From Acestrorhynchus altus (taxonomy: Eukaryota > Chordata > Actinopteri > Characiformes > Acestrorhynchidae): a DNA stretch of 64,000 nt. Below are positions 10,901-21,583 of the stretch, piece after piece; position 1 is the first letter of the stretch, and each line of letters opens with the position of its first letter. The notes beneath the pieces are model-generated. The model ran no database searches. It saw only the letters and a program-made list of their open reading frames with translations, and was not told the origin of the DNA. Location of the stretch: the NCBI GenBank assembly GCA_034509495.1, contig CM067522.1:17464269-17528268 (forward strand), written 5' to 3'. The translations under genes were made by a program, and so were the position numbers.

Positions 10901-12030
10901 ACAAAAGGGAAAATGACGTATCTGAATACCCCAGCAAGTAATGGGTATGGGAACATGGCCACCCCGGTGGCGTCCCCCTCACTCATTACTTCCCCTCATT
11001 TCTAAAATAAAACTGTGTCCTGTGTGTCCTATCTGTCACCCTGTATATAAAAATGGCTTGTTGTCTTGCATCCAGAGAGCTTGGGGTCATAGTGTGTGCA
11101 CTTTTGTACGATCACTTTCTTCATTACAGACACTCTGACAGCCCAGTTTTATGTTAGTGAGGTCCTGCAAATAGTGGTCCTACCTTCTGTGAACACACCC
11201 TCCGGTGCCCTATTCCTGTGAGAAAATCTGCAGGAGCTGAGTGAGAAAATTGAAGCTGCATGAGATGGATTTATTGCAAGATACCATAATGAACCTGTAA
11301 AACTCCCAACACCATACTGCGAGAGACTGCTTCTGTATGCGCAGCTGTATAAATATTGCCATTAGCAGTTACATTTTTTTAATGGTATAAATTTGTGCAG
11401 CTGTTTTATTGATGGTGGTGATGATCGTTAATGATCGGTAATTAAAGCTGAAAGTCTGCGCTTCACATAGCATCAATTCCCTCATTTTAAATATAGGTAT
11501 CTTAATCCGTTTGTCCTTTCTGGCTTTATCAATCCACAGGAGGAATAATGGCACCTTTCTGTTGTAGGATTCGAACCTAGGAAACACACCAGTGGTCCAA
11601 CAATAGCTGTAAGAAAACGCCTTCCAGGGGATTCGATCATCAACCCAGGCACAAGAAGGTGATTCACTGACCTCTACATTGACTTCCGCTGACAGTTAAC
11701 AAGGTTTCTCCTTCTCCTGTAAGGCTTTATGCATTACAGCAACAATATAAATATGAAGTCCGGTGGAAAAGGACAGTTAGGACACCCATTAACCCCCCCA
11801 ACATATTTAAACATGGACATTTGATCTTTATTTGAAAGAGATTGAGGTGAAATAAGACTTAAAACTAAAAACAGAAATCTTTTAAAAAATAACCAGTAAA
11901 ATGTAATTAATAGAAATCCTTTTTTTTTTTTTTTTTTACTTTTTACTGCTTATTTTTCTCACTCCTTTTCGGTTGTTTCTGCAGGAAGCAGGCTGCCACA
12001 GGAGTGGATTATGATGATGAAAATGAATAA
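8000..12030 (+). CDS. paxx: PAXX (C9orf142 homolog), NHEJ factor, 7 exons
   Basis: Exons: 8000-8112, 8432-8492, 9420-9469, 9564-9748, 10184-10234, 11568-11658, 11985-12030. They total 597 nt, or 198 residues plus TAA (human about 204). All junctions are GT-AG and frame-consistent. The ATG at 8000 has A at -3. The first five exons encode an XRCC4-like head (RYVCFTQRTAGGLSIGL, then ADVSEETLSQL and ALKLKGACRSG) and the start of a helical stalk (LKDLLFKMADSLTQL). A Ser/Pro/Lys linker follows, then RKRLPGDSIINPGTRRK, which parallels the human RCPGESLINPGFKSKK segment. The C-terminus is GVDYDDENE, matching human GVDFDET. In human PAXX the Val and Phe of this tail contact Ku; here Val is kept and Phe is Tyr. 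The known role is a scaffold in classical non-homologous end joining with Ku and XLF/XRCC4-LIG4, in the nucleus. Exon 6 is the least certain edge but has a strong polypyrimidine acceptor and the only phase that fits. Confidence 0.93.
8113..8431. repeat. PAXX intron 1: T-rich imperfect tandem repeats
   Basis: Repeats of GTTTATTAAAGTTT(C) between about 8128 and 8210, then a duplicated unit around TTTGTTTATAACAGATTAAATG at 8270-8325. The duplication includes AACAG acceptor-like motifs upstream of the real acceptor at 8431. Confidence 0.7.
8493..9419. other. PAXX intron 2: nothing firmly recognised
   Basis: 927 bp of mostly AT-rich sequence with a short (TA)n near 8634-8648. The stretch 8640-9180 has a transposon-like feel, but I could not assign a family. 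Confidence 0.4.
9749..10183. other. PAXX intron 4: AT-rich, no recognised feature
   Basis: 435 bp, strongly AT-rich with tracts of TTTATTTATTTAT type. An open frame reads on from exon 4, but the GTAAAT donor and the matching downstream exon show it is intron. Confidence 0.5.
10330..10790 (-). pseudogene. Tc1-like transposon remnant
   Basis: On the minus strand, VMQQDNNPKHTSHSTKE (around 10550-10610) is the DDE motif region of Tc1 transposases. Flanking sequence reads as degenerate transposase with ISELYQQILKKNVR-type residues. The remnant lies in PAXX intron 5 (10235-11567) and is inactive. Confidence 0.75.
11215..11345. mobile_element. Mariner-like transposon 3' fragment
   Basis: CAGGAGCTGAGTGAGAAAAT, GAAGCTGCATGAGATGGAT and AACTCCCAACACCAT resemble the end of the transposon family seen at 50880-51125 and 56728-57235. 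Only this fragment is present in PAXX intron 5. Confidence 0.5.
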
Positions 12031-12220
12031 TCACCACACGTAAATCTCCTGCTGCTGATAAATACATGTCATGAATGTTCCGTTTTAACCCACCAACACT
12101 ATCACTGCAGTTACTACAAACAACAAGCATTAACCATATACTACACTGTTTTTATGAGCTAAATTATGGGTCTCTTTTAATGTATTATGAGCATGATTTA
12201 AACATTTTAACTGTATGACA

Positions 12221-12226
12221 AATAAA
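12221..12226 (+). promoter_or_regulatory. Probable PAXX polyadenylation signal
   Basis: The canonical hexamer AATAAA lies 191 nt after the PAXX stop codon and is followed by T-rich sequence. It is the first canonical hexamer downstream of the gene on this strand. Confidence 0.6.
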
Positions 12227-12289
12227 TTCCTATTTTAATATTTAAAAGTCGTCTTTATTTGAATGAAGGCTTTTGTAAATCACAAGTAT

Positions 12290-12500
12290 AGAGGTTTTTG
12301 ACAGGCAAGACCAAAACCCTGTTTTGTGCACTGTGTGGAACAATGCACCAAGTGCATTAGAGCACATACAATGAAGATGTCCTTGCACCAAAACCTTAGG
12401 ATCCCTTTTTTATACACAGCACATTTACAAACAGCCTAAAGAACCCTTTCATAATGCACAGAACCCTTTAATCATGCAATGGGTTCTTTAAGTGTTCGTT
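12290..12500. mobile_element. MITE of the AGAACCCTTT family, copy 1
   Basis: AAAGAACCCTTTCATAATGC and GAACCCTTTAATCATGCAATGG recur as ACAACCCTTTCATTATGCAA and GAACTCTTTGATCATG at 58640-58890. It lies just past the PAXX polyadenylation signal. Confidence 0.6.
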
Positions 12501-13515
12501 GTCCTGTATGGTTTCTGTTTCCAACACCTCAGCTTCAATATTTGACAGTTCACCTGCTGTGTAATGTATCCCACCCCTTGTCAGGTATCACTGTAGCAGT
12601 GACTTCTCTATACCAGCCACTGGCTTTAATATTAAAGATTATTTGTTATAGATCAAAAAGGTTCTGCTGTATAGCTCGCAAATAGAACCTCCCAGAAAAG
12701 CACAATTCAACAGTTTGTTTTATTTAATTTCCAGTTCATATTAAAAACACCTGAACACCTCATCACAAGAGTATGGAAACATAATAATCAGAAACAAGCT
12801 CAAAAGTCAAGTCAGTTACAAGGGGATCAAATGAATGCAATGCATGAAAAAAAAAAAAAAGAACCATATCCATATCTGTGCACTTACATGAGTGATGTTC
12901 TGAAGCACTTGCTCTCACATAAAAACAAAACCTTCTAACTAACATCTCCAAATCAACTCATTGCACTTTCCTCTGATTATGGAATCAAGCTCATTGTTTG
13001 CTGGTGTCCTTGACCCTAATGTTAACACACATTAGTTCTGGTGTTAGATGCAAGTTGCAGCACCACCCTTAAGTTGGATTACTGAAGTACGATTAATCAA
13101 TCGATTTAAAGGTCTGACTTTTATTTACAACAAAATGCTTTATGTAGCAAAGGAGTCCTTAAGTCATATTTAGCTCACACGTTTAAAAATATGCTTCATT
13201 TTCCCTTTGGTCAGTTCACACGAAAAAGAAAAGAAGTTGCTGCTCTGGGTCCATCCTCGTTCATCTCCAGCAGGTTGTTTCGTCATCAAGTGCTCAGTAG
13301 CATCCAACTGCAGCTTTGTGGACCAATCTGTTTGCTCTTTTCTGTGAATTACAGCCACGAAACAAACTAATATAGCAGCTAAATGCAGCCACAAAACAAA
13401 CTAGGAGGCCTTCCAATTGCACACTAACTAATTAGACATAGTAGGTACTTAATGTGTTTTTAAGTAAATAGTATGCATGTTAGATAACACTATTGCATGC
13501 ATACTCTGAACTGTT
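12500..13515. other. Intergenic, nothing recognised
   Basis: Between PAXX and ABCA2. There is a poly-A run at 12847-12860, AT-rich composition, and no exon or named repeat. The CLIC3 gene, which occupies the corresponding interval in human, was looked for and not seen. Confidence 0.5.
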
Positions 13516-13518
13516 TGG

Positions 13519-13563
13519 ATATATATATATATATATATATATGGTGGTTTTAGACCACCATAA
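13519..13563. repeat. (TA)n microsatellite with adjoining 21-bp palindrome
   Basis: About 12 TA units (13519-13542) are followed by ATGGTGGTTTTAGACCACCAT, an 8-bp-arm inverted repeat at the boundary of the Tc1 remnant. Confidence 0.8.
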
Positions 13564-14065
13564 TTTATTAGTATGGTGAACTAGGGCCTACTTTTGCGGC
13601 CAATACAGCATCAATTCGTCTTGGGAATGACGCCTTGGGAAGTCCTGCACAGCGGTCAGAGGGATTTTAAGCCATCCTTCTAGCAGGACAGTGGCCAGGT
13701 CACTACATGATGCCGGTGGAGGAAAACATTTCCTGACTCGCTCCTTGCTCACCCTGGATACCGTGGCTCTTGATACATCACAAAGACTTGCTGTCTTGGT
13801 CACAGATGCGCCAGCAAGATGTGCACCAACAGTTTTGAACAGTTTTTCCTCTTTTGAACTCTGGTATGTCCCCCATAATGCTGTGTGCATTGCAATATTT
13901 TGAGCAAAACTGTGCTCTTACCTGCAAATTGAACCTTCACACTCTGCTCTTACTGGTGCAATTAATGAAGATTGGCCACCAGGCTGCTCCAATTTAGCCA
14001 TGAAACCTCCCACACTAAAATGACAGGTGTTTCAGTTTCAGTTTCACTGTCCAACCCCTGTGTGT
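13560..14065 (-). pseudogene. Tc1-like transposon remnant, internally deleted
   Basis: Minus strand from about 13890 reads SSKEEKLFKTVGAHLAGASV and TKTASLCDVSRATVSRV, the N-terminal helix-turn-helix of a Tc1 transposase. It then jumps to LLEGWLKIPLTAVQDFPRR, which is C-terminal. The catalytic centre is deleted, giving a MITE-like structure. The element reaches at least 13890 and may extend to the (TG/TA)n tract at 14065. Confidence 0.8.
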
Positions 14066-14096
14066 GTATATATATATATATATATACATACATACT
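14064..14096. repeat. (TG)n(TA)n(CATA)n microsatellite
   Basis: A compound simple repeat at the edge of the Tc1 remnant. Confidence 0.9.
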
Positions 14097-15540
14097 TTTT
14101 TAATTTTATTTTTTGCACTATCCTGCATTATTAAAATTAGTATCTAGTCTATACCTTGTTGTATTAGTATGCAATTGGGACGCAGCCTAATACAGCAGCT
14201 GCAGTTAATAGCCAAGCCTCCAGTCCCGTGCCGAACTATTTGCCAGCACTTTTCTGTAATTCTAACGAAAAACTATTTTGCTTCTTATAATTATATTCTA
14301 CTCTTATGACATTTAAAAAAACATGCTATTAAGTGCTTCCTTTAGAAAATGCCACACACACTTCAGATTGTGAAGATGATCACTTTAAAGATGGTTTAAA
14401 TTGTGTTTTTTCAATTTAATAAGTGGTTCTCTCTCAGTTTATCAGGGACACTTTGGTTAAATTGAGGGGGAAATGTATTAATTTGATTTGAATGACTGAT
14501 TAGAGGGAACCATTTATTAGACTGATGGACTGATTTATGAAACTAAAGAGATTAGTTGTGTTTATGGCTGGAGCTTTCATTCTGAAGAACATTCTTCAAC
14601 CAGCCCAACCTCGGCCTTCGCCTAGTGAAGCTGCAGCTGGATGCCTCTCCAACACTCCCAAAATAGACGAAAACATCATGTGCATAAACTACAAGATCTC
14701 TGTCGTAAACTGGAAGAAAACAAACCATCATCTTTTAGCTAGAAAGCACTGCATGAGCCACATAGGACGGACGGAGTTGAAGACGGTCACAATACGAGAG
14801 CACGAATCAGGTAGAACTTACAGCAAATACAATCCTTATTTAAAACCGTTAGAGGGAAAGAAAGCAGGTTGTTTCACTTTTAGGACACATTACAGTCAAT
14901 TTAATTACAGGAAGAAAATAATTACAGAAAAGAAAATGATTAAAATAAGCCCAAACACATCCCACATGGGCTCCCAAAGTAAAACACAGGAAATTAAACA
15001 TGTAAGCTCCTAATAAGGTCCTGAAATCTGTTTTTATAATAACAGTGAATCAAAAGTTCACCTTTGGCTTCACAGTGATGGCGAAACATTGACTGTACAT
15101 TGACATCTCGCACAGGAGTTAGCATCAGTCCGATGCTGTTCGCTGCATTTGTTTGATTTTTTTTTTTTTTTTAAACACTAAAAGTGAGGATAACACAAGT
15201 TTACGCAGCCCGAATGACAGAGTCTGAACAACCAAAGTCCAACTTCAAATAGTCCATATAGAAAGTGCTCCAGTCATCAGTTAAAGTAACATTATTCTGA
15301 TGCTCCACTGACTCTAACAGGGAGAAGAATGCTGTGTCTGTCACGCCCACTAAATGCCATAATGCTGCTCCTGCACTGTGGAACTTTGGTGCAACATGAA
15401 CAAGACCATGGACCAGCAGTGCTGCAAAAGTGCTGCTTTCCCTTCAGATGCCTCATCTGCATCTCTCAGCCTGTCAACAAACGTGCGTGTACACGCTCAT
15501 GTCGAGATTTGTATTTACGGCAGTGGTGTAAAAGTGAGTT
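14097..15540. other. Intergenic, nothing firmly recognised
   Basis: Contains a 158-codon open frame on the plus strand (14537-15013) that matches no family I know and has no codon or motif support. Part of this may be ABCA2 3' UTR or downstream DNA. There is a T-run at 15157-15172. Confidence 0.4.
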
Positions 15541-15650
15541 ACACACCCCAGCTGAAGGGGGAGGATAAGAACAATAAATACCAAATCTTGCAAAATGCTC
15601 CTGTAAAGAGCAAAAAAAAAAAAAAAAAAACAACAGGTTCAGGAGGCACC
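15541..15650. repeat. Dispersed repeat with poly-A, AGAACAATAAAT family, copy 1
   Basis: AAGGGGGAGGATAAGAACAATAAATACC and a following AAATGCTCCTGTA recur near 63570-63620 as AGGGGGAGCCCAAGAACAAT with ATAATGCTGCTTTA. An A-run (15609-15630) suggests a retroposed unit. Confidence 0.5.
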
Positions 15651-15854
15651 AATCTGTGCAAAATATGTTCTCATGCCATTTACATTCACAACGTGAAATC
15701 ACGGTGTCCTCAGTGTCAGGGCAGGTTCTGACCAATTTGACTACTAAAGGCCATATTACTGTAATCATCTCAAGTCAACATTTAGTATCTAAGCTTGCTT
15801 GCTTCCCGTAAAGGTGCATTGGTATGCCAGCATTCTTTTAACAATTCAAATGGA

Positions 15855-15855
15855 T

Positions 15856-15894
<39 letters not shown>
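15855..15894. repeat. (CA)n(TA)n microsatellite
   Basis: About 11 CA units followed by 8 TA units in the intergenic stretch 3' of ABCA2. Confidence 0.95.
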
Positions 15895-16233
15895 CTACAG
15901 TACCTTCAAAAACATCTCAATAGGGAAAATAAATCATTCTTCCACCTACAGACAAAAAATATAGGACATACCACAGGCTTGACTCTATAGCATGCTCTCA
16001 AGGCAGGTTTGACGTATGAACGTATTAAGATTAGGTCCAACTTTACAAAAAAAAGACATGTACTTACATCAGTGATCCAACGGAGAAACAACAAACGAAT
16101 AAGAACCGGTCATAAAAATAACATATGATACAAAGGCCGAAACCAAGAAAATGGTCATACCTTACAGGTGATATGTTATCTCATGACATCAACAGCTGTA
16201 AAGCGCTAGTTCAGAACAGCATGAACAGATAAT

Positions 16234-16419
16234 TCATTCCAGGATCTTGTCCAGAGTCTTTTTTTCGGCGATGTCAAAAATAAAACCCCCAAATCTGACC
16301 ATTGGTTTCCACTCTACAAATACATTCTCTTTAATCCCATCCAGCAGGCGTCGATCCAAAATAAGAACACGATTCACGATTCCAAAGTTCAATATTTCAT
16401 CTTCAAATGCAAGCGTTCG
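16234..16419 (-). other. Unidentified 61-codon open frame 3' of ABCA2
   Basis: Read on the minus strand, this stretch is open from a CGA at 16419 to a TGA at 16234. It encodes a plausible-looking mix of residues, including EILNFGIVNRVLILDRRLLD, NVFVEWKPMVRFGGFIF and DIAEKKTLDKILE. There is no ATG near its 5' limit, so it would have to be a terminal exon, a decayed gene fragment, or chance. I do not recognise a family. It lies about 300 bp beyond the ABCA2 stop codon, on the same strand. Confidence 0.25.
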
Positions 16420-16429
16420 TCATAGCAGT

Positions 16430-16565
16430 GCACAGGCGATGCACCCAGGGCTCTTATCCTGTGCACCAGATTGGTTTACTATAATTCCCAGACACTGTCC
16501 ATCCAAGACATCCTATGAAACACACCTTTTCCCCAGCGGTGTTCAGCAGGGCTCTATGCTAGGCC
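16430..16565 (+). pseudogene. LINE reverse-transcriptase fragment
   Basis: The plus strand reads SGVQQGSMLGPLL near 16535-16572, close to the GVPQGSVLGPLLF block of non-LTR retrotransposon reverse transcriptases. Upstream SCAPDWFTI fits the WF motif that precedes it. The fragment is short and degenerate. Confidence 0.5.
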
Positions 16566-16719
16566 CGCTGCTGCAGTGCAAAACTAGAAAATCTGCGCAT
16601 CTCTTCGGAAGGTCAAGTAGACGGACCTTTTCCGCAGAGGATGTAGCTCAGGAGTGTCTTTCACTGGTCAGGCTGATATCTTTATTGAGGCTTTGTTTTC
16701 TCGCGTTTCTCTGGCTTTT

Positions 16720-17537
16720 TCAGCAGAGAGTATCTGTGTTAAAGGACAGCTGCACCTAAAATAAAAAAAAAAACCAGAAATGTAGCCACAGGCTGGGAAG
16801 AATGATGGTTAAACTAGCTTACATTCCTAATTACTGACTTGGTTATACGTTACTTTAACAGGCATTAAGTTCAGGATATGTTGATCTACAGCTACATCAA
16901 AAAATAGTTGCACCCAGAAGGAATCGATGCATGACTGAAATGGTGTTGTGCCAGGCTGTCATGGATGAGCTAGTGAAGACCTGTGTGTTGAGGCACCATG
17001 ATTAACCTGTTCAAGATCACATTGTTGTTATGCATCACACGCCCAGGAGGTCTGGCGTCATGGGGTGGGGTGCACGATGCCAGATCACCTTTGATCTTCA
17101 TTACAAGCCCGACCTTTTCTGAATGCACACTACGGCGTACTATTCCAACAGGATAACGCTCAGTCTAAAGTTTGAAGCATTCATCTTCCTTCCACCCAGC
17201 ACTGCAATCCGACACTTTCTTCTGGGTGCAGCTATTTTTCGTTGGACAACAGTTGTACATAGCCACCATTACAGAGACCTGAGGTTTTCGAACAACCCAG
17301 CAGAATAAAACATTCCAACAGTCTCACCCTCTCTTCCTCAAAGCTGATAAGTCCCTCATCATCGTCACTCTCCAGCTCCTCTGGCTCCTCGCTGACCAGA
17401 GCACTAAGTTCTGTATTAGCCGGCCGAGGCCTGAGGATGCTGAGAAGACGCTGTAGCGGTGACTGACCACCACTAGAGGGCGAACTCTCCTGCTGCTCCA
17501 GGTTATCACTTTGTTTTTTGGCAAAGTTCACAAAAAC
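16720..17537 (-). CDS. abca2: ABCA2 exons w47-w48: C-terminal tail and stop
   Basis: Exons: w47 17328-17537 and w48 16720-16755. w47 encodes VFVNFAKKQSDNLEQQE, a variable Ser/Gly segment, LRPRPANTELSAL and DDDEGLISFEEER. w48 is only 36 nt: VQLSFNTDTLC then TGA at 16722-16720. It follows a long T-rich acceptor. The final residues match human QLSFNTDTLC, so the stop is firm. The intron between them (16756-17327) carries a TIR-bounded transposon remnant. An AATAAA on the minus strand at 16686-16681 is only about 34 nt past the stop, so the true 3' end is unresolved. Confidence 0.95.
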
Positions 17538-19244
17538 CTGGAAAAGGAAGTCAGTGTTTTCGTTAGGCTACTCAATCACAAGGTCGGCGCAATTACTCAA
17601 CACGAACCAACACTCACGTTGTCGAGAGTAGTTTGGCTGACTGAGTAATCCTCGATGCTCAGCACCTCCACCACCTGCTCCATCTTACTGAATACCTGAG
17701 CCAGGGAAATGCGCTCCGACTTCAGCTGGTACTGAATCTTTGTGTGGTGTCTCTCCTGAGAAGATAGACGTCATCTATGATCTTAAAGAGCTCCTTAATC
17801 AAAACACTAATATTATGATAATTAGTATAATAATGCAGTTACACCAGTAAATAAAGAGCAATATAAGAGCAATGAGAATGTTCAGATATTAGAACTGAGA
17901 TATATTGTTAATTTACCTACAAATCAAACTATTTATAATAAAGTCTCCATTTTCAATGTAAAATTTGGTGGTTAGCGAACCAGCCTTGTGACTGGAAGGT
18001 CGCCGGTTTGAATCCCTGAACTGGCAGGACATGACTGAAGTGCCCTTGACCAAGACATTGGACTCCCCAGCTTCCCCCCGGACGCTGAGGACAGGGCTGC
18101 CCACTGCTCCGGGTACGTGTGCACACTGCCCCCTGGTGTGTGAATTCACTAGTGTGTATGTGTGTATCACTGTGTGTGGATGGGTAAAGTGCGGAGGTCT
18201 AAATCCTGTGTGTGCACAACACAGTGGGTCAAACCAGTATAATTACTATTAATCGACTCTCCTTGCTAAGAAAAACATAACGGCTCAGATCAAGGTCAGC
18301 AAAAACGATTACGATACCTGGACAACTCGATTATCGTGACAGCCCAAATTGACAGTTAGCCTGTACTGTTTATAAAGGTATAGAAAAGTAGGGTGATCGC
18401 AACTGAACAATATCTGGGATACAGTGCCAGTGGTCATGCCACCCATACCTTTAAAATGGCCTCAGGGAAGTTCCTGTTGAAGAACCGAATGACTTCCTTC
18501 ACACTAGCGGTCGTCTTAGTACGTACTGTGATCATGTAACCGTCCCCGAACCTGTGAAAAGGTGATCAGGTATGAAGTTACAGTATGAAGAAGGTGAACC
18601 TGGATCATTACTGGAAATCAGCTCTCTCACCTGTTCTTGAGATGCTGAATGCTGCCCAGACACTTAAACCTGCCATTAACCATGATCCCCAGCCTGGTGC
18701 ACAGCGCCTCACACTCCTCCATACTGAGAAAAACAAGCCAATCCTCAGACAGCAGCACAGTGGTTACGGCCAGTTAAGAACTGAAACTGTCGGATCAATT
18801 ATCTCTCACTAAACTGGCTTTTAGGACTGGATTAAGTTTCAACTGGTTCTGGGAAACTGACCACATGCCCACAATGGATAATCTGCATTATGTCACAGTT
18901 TCATCACCTGTGTGATGTCAGCACCACCGATCTTCCCGTCTTGATGATGTCTAGAATGAGGTTCCACAGGAAACGGCGGGCTTTGGGGTCCATGCCTGTG
19001 GTGGGCTCGTCCTGCAGCAAAGGGCATTGCTGGGGTTAGAACCGACTGTAATTAATCCAGCCAGTTAAGAGCACTTAAAGAGAACAAGCCTAATGAGCTC
19101 TAACCAGGAAGATCAGAGAGGGGTATCCGATCAGAGCGATGGCCGTGGAGAGCTTGCGCTTGTTTCCCCCGCTGTAAGTGCCTGCTGGCTTATCAGCATA
19201 TTTACTCAACTCCAGCTTCTCCAGAGCCCACTGCACGACCTGTG

Positions 19245-19275
<31 letters not shown>

Positions 19276-20269
19276 TGGGAGTTAGAGGGAGAAAGAAAGA
19301 GAAAAGAACAAAACAGAGAGAGAAATTCAGGAACAAAGAGACCAAATGAGAGAGAGACAAGGAAAAGGGAGAGAAAGAGGGAAAGAAAGAGTGAGAGTGA
19401 GAAAGATAAAGAGAACAACAAGATAGAGTAGAAAGAAATGGTAAAAAAGGGAAAAAAAAGAAAAGAATAGAACAAAAGAGGGGAGAGCGAAAGAGTGAGA
19501 GAGAAATTAAAAGGAAAGAGAAAGGGACAGACCAATACAGAGCGGAATCGAGGCAAAGAAAGTAACAGAGAGGGCAAGAAAAAAGAAATAAAGGTTGAGA
19601 AGTAGGAAAGGGCAGAATGAAAGAAGAAAAAAAAAAGTCAGAGAGTGAGTGTGCAGGAAATAGAAAGGGGAGAAAGAGAGCATGGAAAAAAGTGAGACAG
19701 AATGGAAGAGAGCAGGAAAAAGAAAAGAAAGGGAGAGACCGTGTGAACGTTGGACGAGTGAGGAGGGGAAGCAGAGGGGATGCAGAAAGGGAATAAATTT
19801 GAGGGACGGAGGGAATAGGGATGAAAATGGTGGCTGAGTTTAAAGTAGCTTAAGAGCTGTTAACAGTAACGGCAGAGCAGCGTCCAACACTCAGTCCAAC
19901 CTGGAGCAGCAGTCTGACCTATAAACCCAACGTGTGTCCACAATCACGGTCAGTGCATTTCATATCCGGTCCATGCATGTTGGGTCTGCTCTGCTGGACT
20001 GAATGGAAATGTGTGACAGAATGAATTACATTCATACACCATTTACTTCCGGGACCCCGAGTCCAGACTCAACAAAGCCCCAGCTGTCCCCGTCTCTCAG
20101 AGTCCCAGACAGCACAGATCGTCCTGCTCTCTGAATTAGAGATCAGAGGAGGGTAGTTACTGCCCTTCAGAGCAGCTCTCTGCAGGCCTTTCAGCAGTCC
20201 CTTTAACCAAGCCCACACAACAGAACTGCCACTGTGAGAGCTAATACGCTTTAGTGTGTTTTGACATGG

Positions 20270-20321
<52 letters not shown>

Positions 20322-20465
20322 ACCCGCTCTTCATCCTTCCAGGGTATACCCCGGAGGCGAGTGTATAACTCCAGGTGCTCTCGTGCTGTCAGGTCTTCAA
20401 AAAGAGCATCAAACTGAGGACAGTAGCCAATACTCTGCTGCACCCGCAACAACTCCTTCAGGATA

Positions 20466-20518
<53 letters not shown>

Positions 20519-21546
20519 AGTTTATTAAGACAGTAAACAGTGAAAGCAGATAGTAAAATGAGAATAAAGTGAGGGTGGGAAGGTGAGAGAAAAGAGAAAG
20601 TAAGAAAAAAGAAAAAGAACATGCGAGTAAATTGAAAGTAAAAGAAAGCAAAAGAGAAAGCGAGAGTAAAGGGAAAGCAAGGTACCATGAGAAAGCAAAA
20701 GAGAACGAGCAAACAAAACAAGTGAGTACAAAGAGAGTGAAAAGAGAAAGTAAGAGAGAATAAAGAGAATGTGAGATTAAAAATGAGTGCAAAGAGTAAA
20801 AAGAAAGCAAGAGAGACAGTGAGAGTAAAGAGAAAGTGAGACAAAACACAAAGTCAGAAGAAAGTGAAGAAAAAGGAGAGGAAGTGAGTGCAAAAAAAGA
20901 AAGCGGGACAGAAAATGAGAGTAAGAGAAAGGAGGAGAGAAAGTGAGTGTAAAGAAAGAATGCAGGAGAGAAAATAAAAAAGAGAAACAGAAGAGAAAGT
21001 GAGAGGAAAGAAAGAGAAGGAGAGTAAAAACAAAAAGCAGGAAAGAACATTGGAGTAAAGTGAAAAAGAAAGAGAAAGTAAATGTAAAGAAAGAAAGCAC
21101 GAGAGAAAGTGAAAGTAATGAAAGAATACAGTAGAGAAAGTGAGAGTAAAAAGATAAAGCAGGAGAGAAAGTGAGAGTAAAGTGAAAAAGGAGAGAAGTG
21201 AGAGCAAAGAGAGAAAGCAGGAGAGGAAGTGAAAGCATGGGAGACAGGGTGAGTAAAGAAAATGTTATTTTTAAGCACCAACTCCATACGTTTTAGCTGT
21301 TTGGTCATGTGACCATACCTGTGTCCTCCGATGAATGCCTCTCCTCCTGTGGTGCTTTCGTCTCCAGTGAGCATTTTGAAGGTGGTGGTCTTTCCTGCCC
21401 CATTGACGCCCAGCAGCCCAAAACATTCCCCAGGACGGACCCCCAAACACAAGCGGTCCACTGCCAGGATACGGCCCATCTTACGGGACTTATACACCTT
21501 TAAATGGAAACGCAATTGTATCAAATTGTTTTGACAACAACACACA

Positions 21547-21583
<37 letters not shown>

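Noticed and set aside
14537..15013. 158-codon plus-strand open frame between PAXX and ABCA2
   Set aside because: No recognisable domain and no homology I can name. It has no supporting splice or promoter context, and chance open frames of this size are expected in 64 kb.
18005..18015. tRNA gene signal (A and B boxes)
   Set aside because: Part of a SINE; no acceptor stem or anticodon arm can be drawn, and an inverted copy exists at 38845-38932.
20517..21581. Long open frames on both strands in the GA-rich intron
   Set aside because: They come from simple sequence: the GA/TC tracts lack stop codons. The only real coding part is exon w40 (21319-21497).
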